DNA of 36,006 nt from NCBI GenBank assembly GCA_030152145.1, contig JASLIL010000119.1:1-36006 (forward strand). Direction: 5' to 3'. Of the stretch, positions 1 through 8,520 are shown one piece after another. The notes beneath the pieces were generated by a model that was given only the letters and a program-made list of their open reading frames with translations, was not told the DNA's origin and ran no database searches. A program made the position numbers and the translations under genes. Each line of letters opens with the position of its first letter. Positions within the stretch are counted from its first letter, which is position 1. The stretch is from Tissierellales bacterium (GTDB lineage Bacteria > Bacillota > Clostridia > Tissierellales > JASKZW01).

Positions 1-169
1 AATTCCTTTCCAAATCTCTCATCTGATCTGTACAAATAGAGGTCCAAGCTAATGGATGAAAAGATAGTAATATTTTTTTCCCCTTAAACTCATTTAAAGA
101 AACCTTATTACCATGTTGATTTTCTAAATTAAAACTTTCTACCTTGTCTCCAATTCTAAGACTATTCAT
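1..169 (-). CDS. Peroxiredoxin (AhpC/TSA-like), 5' part only
   Basis: Partial gene running off the left edge; the first 56 residues are visible. Its start is ATG at 169, with an AGGAGG Shine-Dalgarno a few bases upstream (about 175-181). The opening (N-S-L-R-I-G-D-K-V-E-S-F) and the later W-T-S-I-C-T-D-Q-M are typical of thioredoxin-fold peroxiredoxins. Cys46 sits where the peroxidatic cysteine of the T-x-x-C motif belongs. The family reduces hydrogen peroxide or organic peroxides using thiol donors. The resolving cysteine, and so the subclass, lies outside the window. It follows uvrA on the same strand after a 96-base gap with no clear terminator, so it may have its own promoter or be read through. 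The family call is fairly safe; substrate and symbol are not assignable. Confidence 0.8.
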   Translation of the reverse strand, partial: MNSLRIGDKVESFNLENQHGNKVSLNEFKGKKILLSFHPLAWTSICTDQMRDLERN

Positions 170-265
170 AAAATCCCTCCTAAGATAAATCTATTATTAA
201 TCTTTATGATTAAAACATTTCTATTAAGCTTGTCTATAACCGAAAACCATAGAAAATCAATATTA

Positions 266-3088
266 TTATATTAATAGTCCCTTTAAATACTGTCCTGTAT
301 AAGATTCTTCTACCTTAACTATTTCCTCCGGACTTCCTTCTGCTACCAAAGTCCCTCCCATGTCTCCACCTTCTGGACCTAGATCTATTATATAATCAGC
401 TGTTTTTATCACATCTAAATTATGCTCTATAACTACCAAGGTATTCCCTCCAACTACCAGTTCATTTAAAACGTTTATAAGTTTATGAACATCTGCTGTA
501 TGAAGTCCAGTTGTAGGTTCATCTAAAATATAGATCGTTTTTCCTGTACTTCTTTTACTTAGCTCACTGGCAAGTTTTACTCTTTGGGCTTCACCTCCAG
601 ATAGTTGGGTTGAAGGTTGACCTAACTTTATATAGCCCAAGCCCACATCATAGAGTGTTTGTAACCTCCTCTTTATTGTGGGTATATTCTCAAAAAAGTC
701 CAAAGCCTCTTCTACAGTCATGTCTAAAACATCAGATATGTTCTTGCCCTTGTATTTAACTTGTAGGGTTTCCCTGTTATATCTATTGCCATGACAAACC
801 TCACAAGGTACATAAACATCTGGTAAGAAATGCATTTCAACTTTTAATATACCATCTCCTCTACAAGCTTCACATCTACCACCCTTGACATTAAAGCTAA
901 ACCTTCCCTTTTTATATCCTCTCATCTTGGCTTCATTGGTCATGGCAAAAAGGTCTCTTATGTGATCAAATACACCTGTATAAGTTGCTGGATTACTTCT
1001 AGGGGTTCTGCCTATAGGAGACTGGTCTATTACAACTACCTTGTCTAAATTTTCCAGTCCCAGTATTTCATCATGTTTTCCAGGTCTTAACTTTGATTTG
1101 TTTAGGCTTTGAGCCAGGCTCTTATAGAGAATTTCATTTATAAGCGTACTCTTACCGCTACCTGATACACCTGTTACACAGTTAAATACGCCTAGGGGAA
1201 TCTTAACATCTATATTCTTAAGATTGTTTTCCCTGGCCCCCTTTATCTCAATCCATTTATCATCTTTAGCCTGCCTTCTTTCCCCAGGAACTTCTATCTT
1301 CTTTTTACCAGACAGGTACTGGCCTGTAATGGAATTTTTATCTGCCATTATTTCTTCCACACTACCTTCTGAAACAATATAGCCACCATGGACACCTGCT
1401 CCTGGACCTATATCCACTATATAGTCTGCACTGTGCATAGTATCCTCATCATGTTCTACTACTATTAAAGTGTTCCCAAGGTCTGTTAGTCTTCTTAGGG
1501 TTTTTAAAAGCTTAGCATTATCTCTTTGATGAAGTCCTATACTAGGTTCATCTAGGACATATATTACACCAACCAAACTTGAACCAATTTGAGTTGCCAG
1601 CCTGATTCTTTGGCTCTCACCACCAGACAAAGTACCTGCACTTCTTGATAAGGTTAAATAACTTAAGCCTACATCAATTAAAAATAGAAGTCTTTCCTTG
1701 ATTTCTTTTAGGACCGGCCCACCTATAATTTCCTCAGTTTCATTTAAAGCTAAACTATCAAAGAAATCATAGGCCTTATCTATAGATAAGTCTGTTAATT
1801 CTGCAATATTTAAGGATCCTACCAGTACTGATAAAGCTTCTTCTTTAAGTCTTTTCCCCCTACATTTGGGACAAGGAATTTCTGCCATATAATCATCTAT
1901 CTTATCTCTCATAAAATCAGAATTGGTTTCAGCATATCTCCTTTCAAGATTTGGTATAAATCCTTCAAATTTGCCAACAAAATTTTTCATCCCTGAAAAT
2001 CTGCTATTAAATTTAAACTCTAACTTTTCCTCTGTCCCATATAAAATATCTTCTATAAATCCTTTAGGAGCTTCTTCTAAAGGATCATCTAGAGAAAATT
2101 TATATTTATCCGCTATGGCCTCTACTATTTTAAAATAGTAGGTATCTTCATTACTGCCACTTAGAGCAGCTATCCCACCATCCCTAATACTAAGCTTGTA
2201 GTTAGGAATAATTAAATCTGAATCAACTTTCTTATAGTGACCTATTCCGTTACACTCATCACACATACCAAAGGGAGAGTTAAAGGAAAACATTCTTGGA
2301 GAAAGTTCCTCTATGGACATGTCACAGCTAGGACAGGAAAGTTTTTGACTCATAATATACTTTTCATGGTCCAAATGATCTATTAAGACTAATCCATCAG
2401 CTAATCCTAAGGCTGTCTCCAAAGAATCTGTTAATCTTCCTTCTATGCCTTCCTTAACTATTATCCTATCTACGACTATTTCTATATTGTGCTTCTTATT
2501 CTTATCTAGATCTATATCTTCTGAAAGGTCATATACCTGATCATCTATAACTACTCTTACAAAGCCTTCCTTCTTAATATTGTCTAGGATTCTTTTGTGC
2601 TCGCCTTTTTTACCCCTAACTATAGGTGAAAGAATTTGAATCCTACTTTTTTCCTCCATGGCCATAATCCTATCCACCATCTGATCTACTGTTTGGCTCT
2701 TGATTTCCTTGCCACACTTAGGGCAGTAGGCCTTGCCTATTCTAGCATAAAGTAGTCTTATATAGTCATAGATTTCTGTTACAGTCCCTACAGTTGACCT
2801 AGGGTTTTTGCTGGTAGTTTTTTGATCTATTGATATAGAAGGTGATAGCCCCTCTATATACTCTACATCTGGCTTATCCATCTGTCCTAAAAATTGCCTT
2901 GCATAGCTTGAAAGACTTTCAACATACCTTCTTTGTCCTTCTGCATATATTGTATCAAAGGCTAGGGAAGACTTTCCTGAGCCACTCAAACCGGTTACTA
3001 CTATAAATTTATTTCTAGGAAGAGTTATGTCTATATTTTTCAGGTTATGTTCTTTTGCTCCCTTTATAACTATACTATTCCTTGTCAA
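266..3088 (-). CDS. uvrA: UvrABC excision nuclease subunit A
   Basis: Damage-recognition ATPase of nucleotide excision repair, acting with UvrB. At 940 aa it has the normal family length. Visible features are a first Walker A (G-L-S-G-S-G-K-S-S, about residues 33-41), a second Walker A (G-V-S-G-S-G-K-S-T) in the C-terminal half, two ABC signatures (LSGGESQR, LSGGEAQR), two Walker B motifs (VLDEPSIGLH, ILDEPTTGLH), and CxxC zinc-binding pairs including C-E-A-C and C-E-V-C. The start chosen is TTG at 3088: AGAGGTG lies six bases upstream, and the protein then begins T-R-N-S-I-V-I-K-G, as UvrA proteins do. The in-frame ATG at 3115 would overlap the uvrB end and has no comparable ribosome site. 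uvrA lies 10 bases after uvrB, so both should be under the LexA-type box in front of uvrB. Confidence 0.97.
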   Translation of the reverse strand: MTRNSIVIKGAKEHNLKNIDITLPRNKFIVVTGLSGSGKSSLAFDTIYAEGQRRYVESLSSYARQFLGQMDKPDVEYIEGLSPSISIDQKTTSKNPRSTVGTVTEIYDYIRLLYARIGKAYCPKCGKEIKSQTVDQMVDRIMAMEEKSRIQILSPIVRGKKGEHKRILDNIKKEGFVRVVIDDQVYDLSEDIDLDKNKKHNIEIVVDRIIVKEGIEGRLTDSLETALGLADGLVLIDHLDHEKYIMSQKLSCPSCDMSIEELSPRMFSFNSPFGMCDECNGIGHYKKVDSDLIIPNYKLSIRDGGIAALSGSNEDTYYFKIVEAIADKYKFSLDDPLEEAPKGFIEDILYGTEEKLEFKFNSRFSGMKNFVGKFEGFIPNLERRYAETNSDFMRDKIDDYMAEIPCPKCRGKRLKEEALSVLVGSLNIAELTDLSIDKAYDFFDSLALNETEEIIGGPVLKEIKERLLFLIDVGLSYLTLSRSAGTLSGGESQRIRLATQIGSSLVGVIYVLDEPSIGLHQRDNAKLLKTLRRLTDLGNTLIVVEHDEDTMHSADYIVDIGPGAGVHGGYIVSEGSVEEIMADKNSITGQYLSGKKKIEVPGERRQAKDDKWIEIKGARENNLKNIDVKIPLGVFNCVTGVSGSGKSTLINEILYKSLAQSLNKSKLRPGKHDEILGLENLDKVVVIDQSPIGRTPRSNPATYTGVFDHIRDLFAMTNEAKMRGYKKGRFSFNVKGGRCEACRGDGILKVEMHFLPDVYVPCEVCHGNRYNRETLQVKYKGKNISDVLDMTVEEALDFFENIPTIKRRLQTLYDVGLGYIKLGQPSTQLSGGEAQRVKLASELSKRSTGKTIYILDEPTTGLHTADVHKLINVLNELVVGGNTLVVIEHNLDVIKTADYIIDLGPEGGDMGGTLVAEGSPEEIVKVEESYTGQYLKGLLI

Positions 3089-3093
3089 AATAT

Positions 3094-3100
3094 CACCTCT
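3094..3100 (-). promoter_or_regulatory. Shine-Dalgarno that fixes the TTG start of uvrA
   Basis: AGAGGTG on the minus strand, overlapping the uvrB stop codon and ending five bases before the TTG at 3088. It favours the TTG over the upstream ATG at 3115 and suggests translational coupling with uvrB. Confidence 0.75.
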
Positions 3101-5081
3101 ATTGAATTCCTGCATTTTTCAAATCATTTAAATTTCTGATTCTATCTCTAAGTTCAGCAGCTTTTTCAAAGTCAAGTTCTTCTGCTGCTCTTAACATATC
3201 CTCCTTAAGAGTACTTATTATGAGCGTTAGGTCCTGACTGTCAAATTTATCTGTTGACTTATAAGCTTCATCATCTTCCATTGCTACAGTAGCCTCTATT
3301 ATATCTCTAACATCCTTAACTATAGACTTAGGAGTAATTCCATGTTTTATATTGTAGTCATTTTGTATCTCTCTTCTTCTATTGGTTTCAAATATAGTTC
3401 TTTCCATGGATTTAGTTATCTTATCAGCATACATTATAACCTTGCCATCTACATTTCTTGCTGCCCTACCTACAGTTTGTATAAGGGAGGTTTCACTTCT
3501 TAAAAAGCCCTCCTTGTCTGCATCCAGAATTGCAACCAGAGAAACCTCTGGTAGGTCCAAGCCCTCTCTTAAAAGGTTTATTCCCACTAGTACATCATGC
3601 TTTCCTAAGCGTAGGTCTCTTATGATTTCCATTCTTTCTATAGTGTCTATATCTGAATGAAGGTAGGTTACCTTTATACCAACTTCCTTTAGGTACTTAG
3701 TAAGATCCTCTGACATCTTCTTTGTCAGGGTAGTTACTAGTACTCTTTCATTTTTCTCTGCCCTCTTCCTGATTTCTCCTATTAGATTATCTATTTGATT
3801 GTCTATAGGCCTTACCTCTATTAGTGGGTCAAGTAGACCTGTCGGTCTTATAATTTGCTCTACAGTATTTTCTGAATGCTGAGCTTCGTACTTAGATGGA
3901 GTAGCTGAGACAAAGACTATCTGATTTATCATCTTCTCAAACTCTTCAAATTTTAAGGGCCTGTTGTCTAGGGCTGAGGGAAGCCTAAATCCATGTTCTA
4001 CTAGATTTTCCTTTCTGGCCCTATCTCCCTTATACATTCCTCCTATCTGGGGAATGGTTACATGGGATTCATCTACCATTATCAAGAAATCATCTGGAAA
4101 ATAATCTATAAGAGTAAAGGGTCTACTGCCTGCAGGTCTTTGACTTAGGTGTCTGGAATAATTTTCTATCCCCTGGCAAAAACCCATTTCCTTTAACATC
4201 TCTATATCATATCTGGTCCTTTGTTCTATTCTTTGGGCTTCTAGTAATTTTTCCTGGGAGGTAAACTCCTTTATTCTGGCCTCCAGTTCCCTTTCTATGT
4301 CTACAACTGCCAGCTCTACCTTGTCTTGGCTAGTTGCATAGTGGGAGGCTGGGAAAATAGATATGTGACTTCTCATACCTAGAATCTCTCCAGTTAAATG
4401 ATCAATCTCCACTATCCTATCTATTTCATCTCCAAAAAACTCCACTCTTATGGTGGATTCACTACTGGAGGCTGGGAAGATCTCTAGTGTATCTCCTCTG
4501 ACCCTAAAGGTTCCCCTTATAAAGTTTATGTCATTTCTTATATATTGTATGTCTATTAGTTTCTTTATTATTTCATCCCTATCCTTGACCATACCTGGTC
4601 TTAAGGAAACAACTAAATTTTCATAGTCTATTGGGTCCCCCAATCCATATATACAGGATACACTGGATACTATGATAACATCTTTTCTTTCAAAAAGTGC
4701 AGCTGTTGCCGAGTGTCTAAGCTTATCTATTTCATCGTTTATAGCAGCGTCTTTTTCTATATAGGTATCTGTTTGTGGAACATAGGCTTCTGGTTGGTAG
4801 TAGTCATAGTAGGATACAAAAAACTCTACTGCATTGTCGGGAAAAAACTCCTTGAATTCACTGGCTAGTTGATAGGCTAATGTTTTATTGTGGGCTATAA
4901 CAAGAGTTGGTTTTTGAACCCTCTCTATTATGTTGGCCATGGTAAAGGTCTTTCCCGAGCCAGTTGCCCCCAGCAAGGTCTGGTACTTAAGACCTTCCTC
5001 TATTCCCTTGGATATAGACTTTATAGCCTCAGGTTGGTCTCCTGTAGGCCTAAACTTTGAATGTATGGTAAACTTATTCAT
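3099..5081 (-). CDS. uvrB: UvrABC excision nuclease subunit B
   Basis: DNA-damage verification helicase-like subunit that receives DNA from UvrA and recruits UvrC. 660 aa, normal length. It shows Walker A GATGSGKT (residues 38-45), the beta-hairpin region Y-Y-D-Y-Y-Q-P-E-A-Y-V-P that clamps DNA (around residues 92-103), the DESH Walker B box near residue 338, helicase motif V/VI sequences (GINLLREGLDLPEV, QTVGRAARN), and a C-terminal UVR motif (E-L-D-F-E-K-A-A-E-L-R-D-R-I-R) that contacts UvrC. Start ATG 5081 follows AGGGGTGA. First gene of uvrB-uvrA, directly behind a GAAC-N4-GTTC SOS box, so DNA-damage induction is likely. uvrC is not in the window. Confidence 0.98.
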   Translation of the reverse strand: MNKFTIHSKFRPTGDQPEAIKSISKGIEEGLKYQTLLGATGSGKTFTMANIIERVQKPTLVIAHNKTLAYQLASEFKEFFPDNAVEFFVSYYDYYQPEAYVPQTDTYIEKDAAINDEIDKLRHSATAALFERKDVIIVSSVSCIYGLGDPIDYENLVVSLRPGMVKDRDEIIKKLIDIQYIRNDINFIRGTFRVRGDTLEIFPASSSESTIRVEFFGDEIDRIVEIDHLTGEILGMRSHISIFPASHYATSQDKVELAVVDIERELEARIKEFTSQEKLLEAQRIEQRTRYDIEMLKEMGFCQGIENYSRHLSQRPAGSRPFTLIDYFPDDFLIMVDESHVTIPQIGGMYKGDRARKENLVEHGFRLPSALDNRPLKFEEFEKMINQIVFVSATPSKYEAQHSENTVEQIIRPTGLLDPLIEVRPIDNQIDNLIGEIRKRAEKNERVLVTTLTKKMSEDLTKYLKEVGIKVTYLHSDIDTIERMEIIRDLRLGKHDVLVGINLLREGLDLPEVSLVAILDADKEGFLRSETSLIQTVGRAARNVDGKVIMYADKITKSMERTIFETNRRREIQNDYNIKHGITPKSIVKDVRDIIEATVAMEDDEAYKSTDKFDSQDLTLIISTLKEDMLRAAEELDFEKAAELRDRIRNLNDLKNAGIQ

Positions 5082-5094
5082 TAAATCACCCCTT

Positions 5095-5106
5095 GAACAT
5101 CTGTTC
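5095..5106 (-). promoter_or_regulatory. LexA (SOS) operator upstream of uvrBA
   Basis: GAAC-ATCT-GTTC, a perfect palindrome in its half-sites and a match to the Firmicutes SOS box core (GAAC-N4-GTTC). It lies 14 bases before the uvrB start and four bases downstream of a TATAAT box, where a bound repressor would block initiation. Seen directly; LexA binding is inferred from the known family motif. Confidence 0.85.
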
Positions 5107-5110
5107 TTTT

Positions 5111-5116
5111 ATTATA
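5111..5116 (-). promoter_or_regulatory. -10 box of the uvrBA promoter
   Basis: TATAAT on the minus strand just upstream of the SOS box. The region 17 bases further upstream is only T/A rich (TTTTAA-like), so the -35 is weak or absent. Confidence 0.55.
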
Positions 5117-5172
5117 TACTAAAATAACTTATTTTAAAATATAAATATCCTAGCTATATATTACTATAAGTA

Positions 5173-5200
5173 AAGGTGACTTCCAAATGGAAATCACCTT
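5173..5200 (-). terminator. Hairpin terminator after the S41 protease gene
   Basis: Twelve-base-pair stem (AAGGTGA-TTTCC / GGAAG-TCACCTT, one G-T pair) with a 4-base loop, overlapping the TAA stop of the S41 gene. The T-run after it is poor on the minus strand (TACTTATAG) and better on the plus strand (TTATTTT), so it could act weakly in both directions. It separates the ftsEX operon from uvrBA. Confidence 0.65.
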
Positions 5201-6410
5201 ATTTTAAAAGTTCTATGGCTTTTTGAAGTTGACTGTCATCCTTTAGGTTTTCCAGACCTATTCTTCTTACACCCTCTTTTATATCTACTTCATAGTCTGG
5301 TTTTACACCAATACCATTTATCTTTTTACCACTTGGCAGGAAGTATTCTGATTCTGTAAGTTTAAAGCCTGTTCCATCCTTTAAGCCCTTAACTGTTTGG
5401 ACAACTCCCTTACCAAAACTTGTATTTCCTACTACTAGGCCTCTTTTTCTATCTTGGATTGCCCCTGAAAATATTTCTGAAGCAGAGGCACTTCCACCAT
5501 TTATAAGAACCACTAGAGGTAGTTCTGTGCTGCCCTTAGTTGACTTCTCATAAAACCTAGTCCCATCTCTTCTTTCTGTATAGACTATTTCCCCTTGGTC
5601 TAAGAATTCATCTGCTATATTTACACAAACATCCAAAAGGCCTCCTGGATTATTTCTAAGGTCAACTATTAACCCCTTAACATTCTTCTCTTCCAGTTCC
5701 CTTAGGGCCTTACTAAAATCCTGATCACTTTCCTTATTGAAAGAAGAAAGTCCTATATAGCCAATATTTTCTTCCAATACCTGGCTTTTAACAGTGTCTA
5801 CCTTGATCATTTCTCTTTCTAGTTCAAGGTCAAAAACTTCATCAGCTTTTCCTTCCTTACGTCTTAAGATAGTGAGAGTAACCTTGGTTCCAGGCTTTCC
5901 CTTCATCTTTTTAACTGCTCCATCCATTTTGCTGGCTGGAAACTCTTCTCCATCTACCTTTATAATCTTATCTCCTGTTTCTATACCAGCCCTATCTCCT
6001 GGTGTACCCTCTATTGGCGATACTACAGTAATAAAATTATCTTCTGCTGGAGAGACAACAACTCCTATACCTCCAAATTTTCCTCCAGTGTGCTCAGAAA
6101 AGTCCTTAAACTCATCTTTATCCATATAGCCTGAATAAGGATCATCTAGGGCCTGGAAAATACCTGCTAATTCCCCTTCTTTTAAACTTTCATCATCTAC
6201 GTCTTTTAAGAAGTTTTCCTTTATATAGCTTTTTAATACATCATTTTTACTGTAAGATTCATAGTTTTCTGTTAATAGATCATAGTTCTCCTTGGATACC
6301 AAAACCTTATCATTTCTAGTAACTGATATAAAGTTAGTTAAGGTAAAGGTGGCTAGGTTACTTACTATTAGAAGAAGAACTACTAAAAATCTCTTCCTAG
6401 CTTTTGACAT
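5199..6410 (-). CDS. C-terminal processing protease, S41 family (CtpA/CtpB-like)
   Basis: Membrane-anchored serine protease acting outside the membrane. 403 aa. An N-terminal hydrophobic segment (about residues 8-29) is followed by an extracytoplasmic region. A PDZ domain spans roughly 105-195 (GIGVVV, GIETGDKI), and the peptidase core has the LRNNPGG motif near 251. The catalytic set reads Ser309 in GGSASASE, Lys334 in SFGKG and Gln338, with the 25-residue Ser-Lys spacing typical of this family. Start ATG 6410 follows GGGGTGAT. It is the last gene after ftsE-ftsX and the M23 hydrolase, separated from the latter by a terminator-like hairpin. By context it may process the hydrolase or other wall enzymes; that is inference. 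No complete sporulation cluster is present to call it CtpB or SpoIVB. Confidence 0.93.
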   Translation of the reverse strand: MSKARKRFLVVLLLIVSNLATFTLTNFISVTRNDKVLVSKENYDLLTENYESYSKNDVLKSYIKENFLKDVDDESLKEGELAGIFQALDDPYSGYMDKDEFKDFSEHTGGKFGGIGVVVSPAEDNFITVVSPIEGTPGDRAGIETGDKIIKVDGEEFPASKMDGAVKKMKGKPGTKVTLTILRRKEGKADEVFDLELEREMIKVDTVKSQVLEENIGYIGLSSFNKESDQDFSKALRELEEKNVKGLIVDLRNNPGGLLDVCVNIADEFLDQGEIVYTERRDGTRFYEKSTKGSTELPLVVLINGGSASASEIFSGAIQDRKRGLVVGNTSFGKGVVQTVKGLKDGTGFKLTESEYFLPSGKKINGIGVKPDYEVDIKEGVRRIGLENLKDDSQLQKAIELLK

Positions 6411-6424
6411 ACTATCACCCCGTT

Positions 6425-6455
6425 CTATAAGAAAAAGAGGGACTTATCCCTCTTT
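6425..6455 (-). terminator. Terminator between the M23 hydrolase and the S41 protease genes
   Basis: Eight-base-pair stem AAAGAGGG/CCCTCTTT with a 6-base loop (6434-6455), followed on the minus strand by a T-rich tail (TTTTTCTT). The whole gap is only 50 bases and no promoter is seen after it, so it probably allows partial read-through and lowers expression of the protease. Confidence 0.8.
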
Positions 6456-6460
6456 ATAAT

Positions 6461-7597
6461 CTAACCTCTTAACCAAGGTATTGGATTTACATAGGCACCA
6501 TTTTTCCTTACTTCAAAATGGCTGTGTGGTCCTGTTGAAACACCTGTACTACCAACCTTAGCTATAACTGCTCCCTTTGCTACACTCTGACCTTGACTTG
6601 CTACTAGTGAGGAATTGTGAGCGTATAGGGTTACTATACCTCCTCCATGGTCAACCATAATAGTCTTACCATATCCTCCTAAATTACCTGAATAAATAAC
6701 CTTGCCTCCAGCTGCTGCTACTACATTGGTTCCTGTTCCTGCTGGAATATCTATACCTGTATGTAGTTTCTTAGTCTTAAACACTGGGTGGGTCCTATAA
6801 CCAAAAGGTGATGAAATCCTGGTGTGACCTGGTATAGGCCAGCCCATTCTACCTCCTGAATAAACAGCTCCCCCACTTTGCCTTTCAAGTATTTCATTTT
6901 CAACTTCCTTGGCTAACTTATTTAATTTATCATAGTCCTTCTCTGCTTCATTGAGCTTGTCCTTTAGTCCACTAACCAGTATAGATTTTGATCTGGTAGC
7001 TGACTCCAGTTCTTCTTTTTTCTTATTTAATCTAGCCTTTGTAGCCTCTAGTGAAGCTCTTTGAGACTGTAAGCCTAGCTTTTGTTTATTTATCTCATCT
7101 CTTTGAGTTTTCATCTCTTCCATTAGTTCTATGTCCTGCTCTGCTATGGCCTGGACCATTCTTTTCTTGGATATAAAATCTTTTAGGTCTGAAGATGATA
7201 GAAGAACTTCCAAGAAGCCTGCATCCTTGTTTCTATACATGACCCTAAGTCTAGCTCCAAATACTTCTTCCTTCTTCTCTAATTTTTCTTCTGCCTTTTC
7301 CAATTCTTGCTCTGTCCTTTTTATATCCTTCTCTATGGTACTTATATTGTCTTCTGCTTCCTTCATGGCTGTCTTAGCCTCATCCACCCTCTTATCTAAA
7401 GTCCTTATCTCTGACTCTATGGATCTGGTTTCTGATTCCAAGCTATCTATTTCCTTCTTCTTATCTTGCATTTGTGTCAATGTTGTCTTTTTCTTTTCTT
7501 TTAAGCTGTCTACTTTCTTATCAGCAAATACAAAGCTGGAGTTTAATATCATAGTTGCTGCTAATACTCCTAACATAGTCTTTCTCTTATTAGACAT
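6461..7597 (-). CDS. Secreted coiled-coil murein hydrolase, M23 family (EnvC/PcsB-like partner of FtsEX)
   Basis: 378 aa. A signal peptide (residues 1-25, cleavage after S-S-F-V-F-A) is followed by a long charged coiled coil (about 26-240) and a C-terminal LytM/M23 peptidase (about 250-378). The zinc site looks intact: His279 and Asp283 (H-T-G-I-D), then His358 and His360 (G-P-H-S-H-F-E), with LYAH at 324-327. Unlike E. coli EnvC, whose LytM domain is degenerate, this one should cut peptidoglycan itself. It starts 14 bases after ftsX. FtsEX systems work by pulling on such coiled-coil proteins, so FtsX-gated hydrolysis at the division site is the likely role. The coiled coil also fits PcsB/CwlO-type architecture. 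Confidence 0.93.
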   Translation of the reverse strand: MSNKRKTMLGVLAATMILNSSFVFADKKVDSLKEKKKTTLTQMQDKKKEIDSLESETRSIESEIRTLDKRVDEAKTAMKEAEDNISTIEKDIKRTEQELEKAEEKLEKKEEVFGARLRVMYRNKDAGFLEVLLSSSDLKDFISKKRMVQAIAEQDIELMEEMKTQRDEINKQKLGLQSQRASLEATKARLNKKKEELESATRSKSILVSGLKDKLNEAEKDYDKLNKLAKEVENEILERQSGGAVYSGGRMGWPIPGHTRISSPFGYRTHPVFKTKKLHTGIDIPAGTGTNVVAAAGGKVIYSGNLGGYGKTIMVDHGGGIVTLYAHNSSLVASQGQSVAKGAVIAKVGSTGVSTGPHSHFEVRKNGAYVNPIPWLRG

Positions 7598-7611
7598 TAC
7601 TATTTCTCCTC

Positions 7612-8520
7612 CTAAACATTTAAAAATCTTTTAAGGGATACCAAGCTACCTAAAGCTCCTATTCCCATACCTATAGATATGAAAATTACAGATATATCTG
7701 ATATAAGCTCCTTAGGTGATATTAGGTAAGTAGATACTAGAGAATATATGCTCTCACTACTTAAGAACTTAAATATGCCCTTATATCCATAGTTTATCAC
7801 AAAAATAGATATTAAGGCACCTATTAATCCAAATAAAACTCCCTCTATTATAAAGGGCCCTCTAATATAGCCGTTTGTAGCCCCAACATACTTCATTATA
7901 TTAATTTCTCTTTTTCTGGCACTAACAGTTACCTTTATGGTATTGGATATTATAAAGATAGAGATAAGGATTAGAACTACAATAATACCCAGCCCTCCTA
8001 CCTGAAGGTAGTTGGTAAATAGGACTAACTTATCTATAACATCTCTTGAGTAATCTACATCCTCAACGCCTTCTATATCCCTGATCTTCATAACAACCTC
8101 ATCTGCATCCTTTATGTCCCCTAGCTTTACTATATAGGAGTCCTGTAGAGGGTTTTTCTCCAGGCCTTCTAGAAGGTAGCCCTTGCCACTCTTCTCCTCA
8201 AAGTCCTTCTTCATTTCCTCTAAGGCTTCATCCTTACAGTAGAAGCTGACCTTGTCTACACTTTCTATGGCCTCTATATCTGTCTTAACCTTTTCTATGG
8301 CCTCTTCATCTAGGCCATCATCTAAAAGTACCTGCATTTCATCAAACTTATCGCTGGTCTTAAGTACCATGTTGTTTATACTTAAAACCATTATTAGAAC
8401 CATACCAAGAATTATTAGGACTGCTGTAATAGATCCTACAGAGGCAAGCCCCATACTTCTATTTCTCCACATTCCCTCAAATCCCTGCTTGGTAATATTT
8501 CTTATAATCCTAAGATTCAT
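7612..8520 (-). CDS. ftsX: Cell-division ABC transporter-like membrane subunit FtsX
   Basis: 302 aa from ATG 8520. The upstream in-frame GTG at 8532 lies inside the Shine-Dalgarno (GAAGGTG) and is unlikely to be used. One transmembrane segment lies near residues 25-50, followed by an extracytoplasmic domain (about 55-165) and three C-terminal transmembrane segments (about 170-300). This is the FtsX topology with the extracellular loop that binds the wall hydrolase. The motif SARKREINIMKYVGAT before the third membrane segment is typical. It overlaps the ftsE end by 11 bases, implying translational coupling. With FtsE it forms a mechanotransmitter rather than a transporter. Confidence 0.96.
   Translation of the reverse strand: MNLRIIRNITKQGFEGMWRNRSMGLASVGSITAVLIILGMVLIMVLSINNMVLKTSDKFDEMQVLLDDGLDEEAIEKVKTDIEAIESVDKVSFYCKDEALEEMKKDFEEKSGKGYLLEGLEKNPLQDSYIVKLGDIKDADEVVMKIRDIEGVEDVDYSRDVIDKLVLFTNYLQVGGLGIIVVLILISIFIISNTIKVTVSARKREINIMKYVGATNGYIRGPFIIEGVLFGLIGALISIFVINYGYKGIFKFLSSESIYSLVSTYLISPKELISDISVIFISIGMGIGALGSLVSLKRFLNV

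Noticed and set aside
7131..7634. A 167-codon open frame on the plus strand across the M23 hydrolase gene
   Set aside because: It is the antisense shadow of the coiled-coil part: repeated Ser/Phe/Leu composition, no ribosome site, and the minus-strand gene has clear domains.
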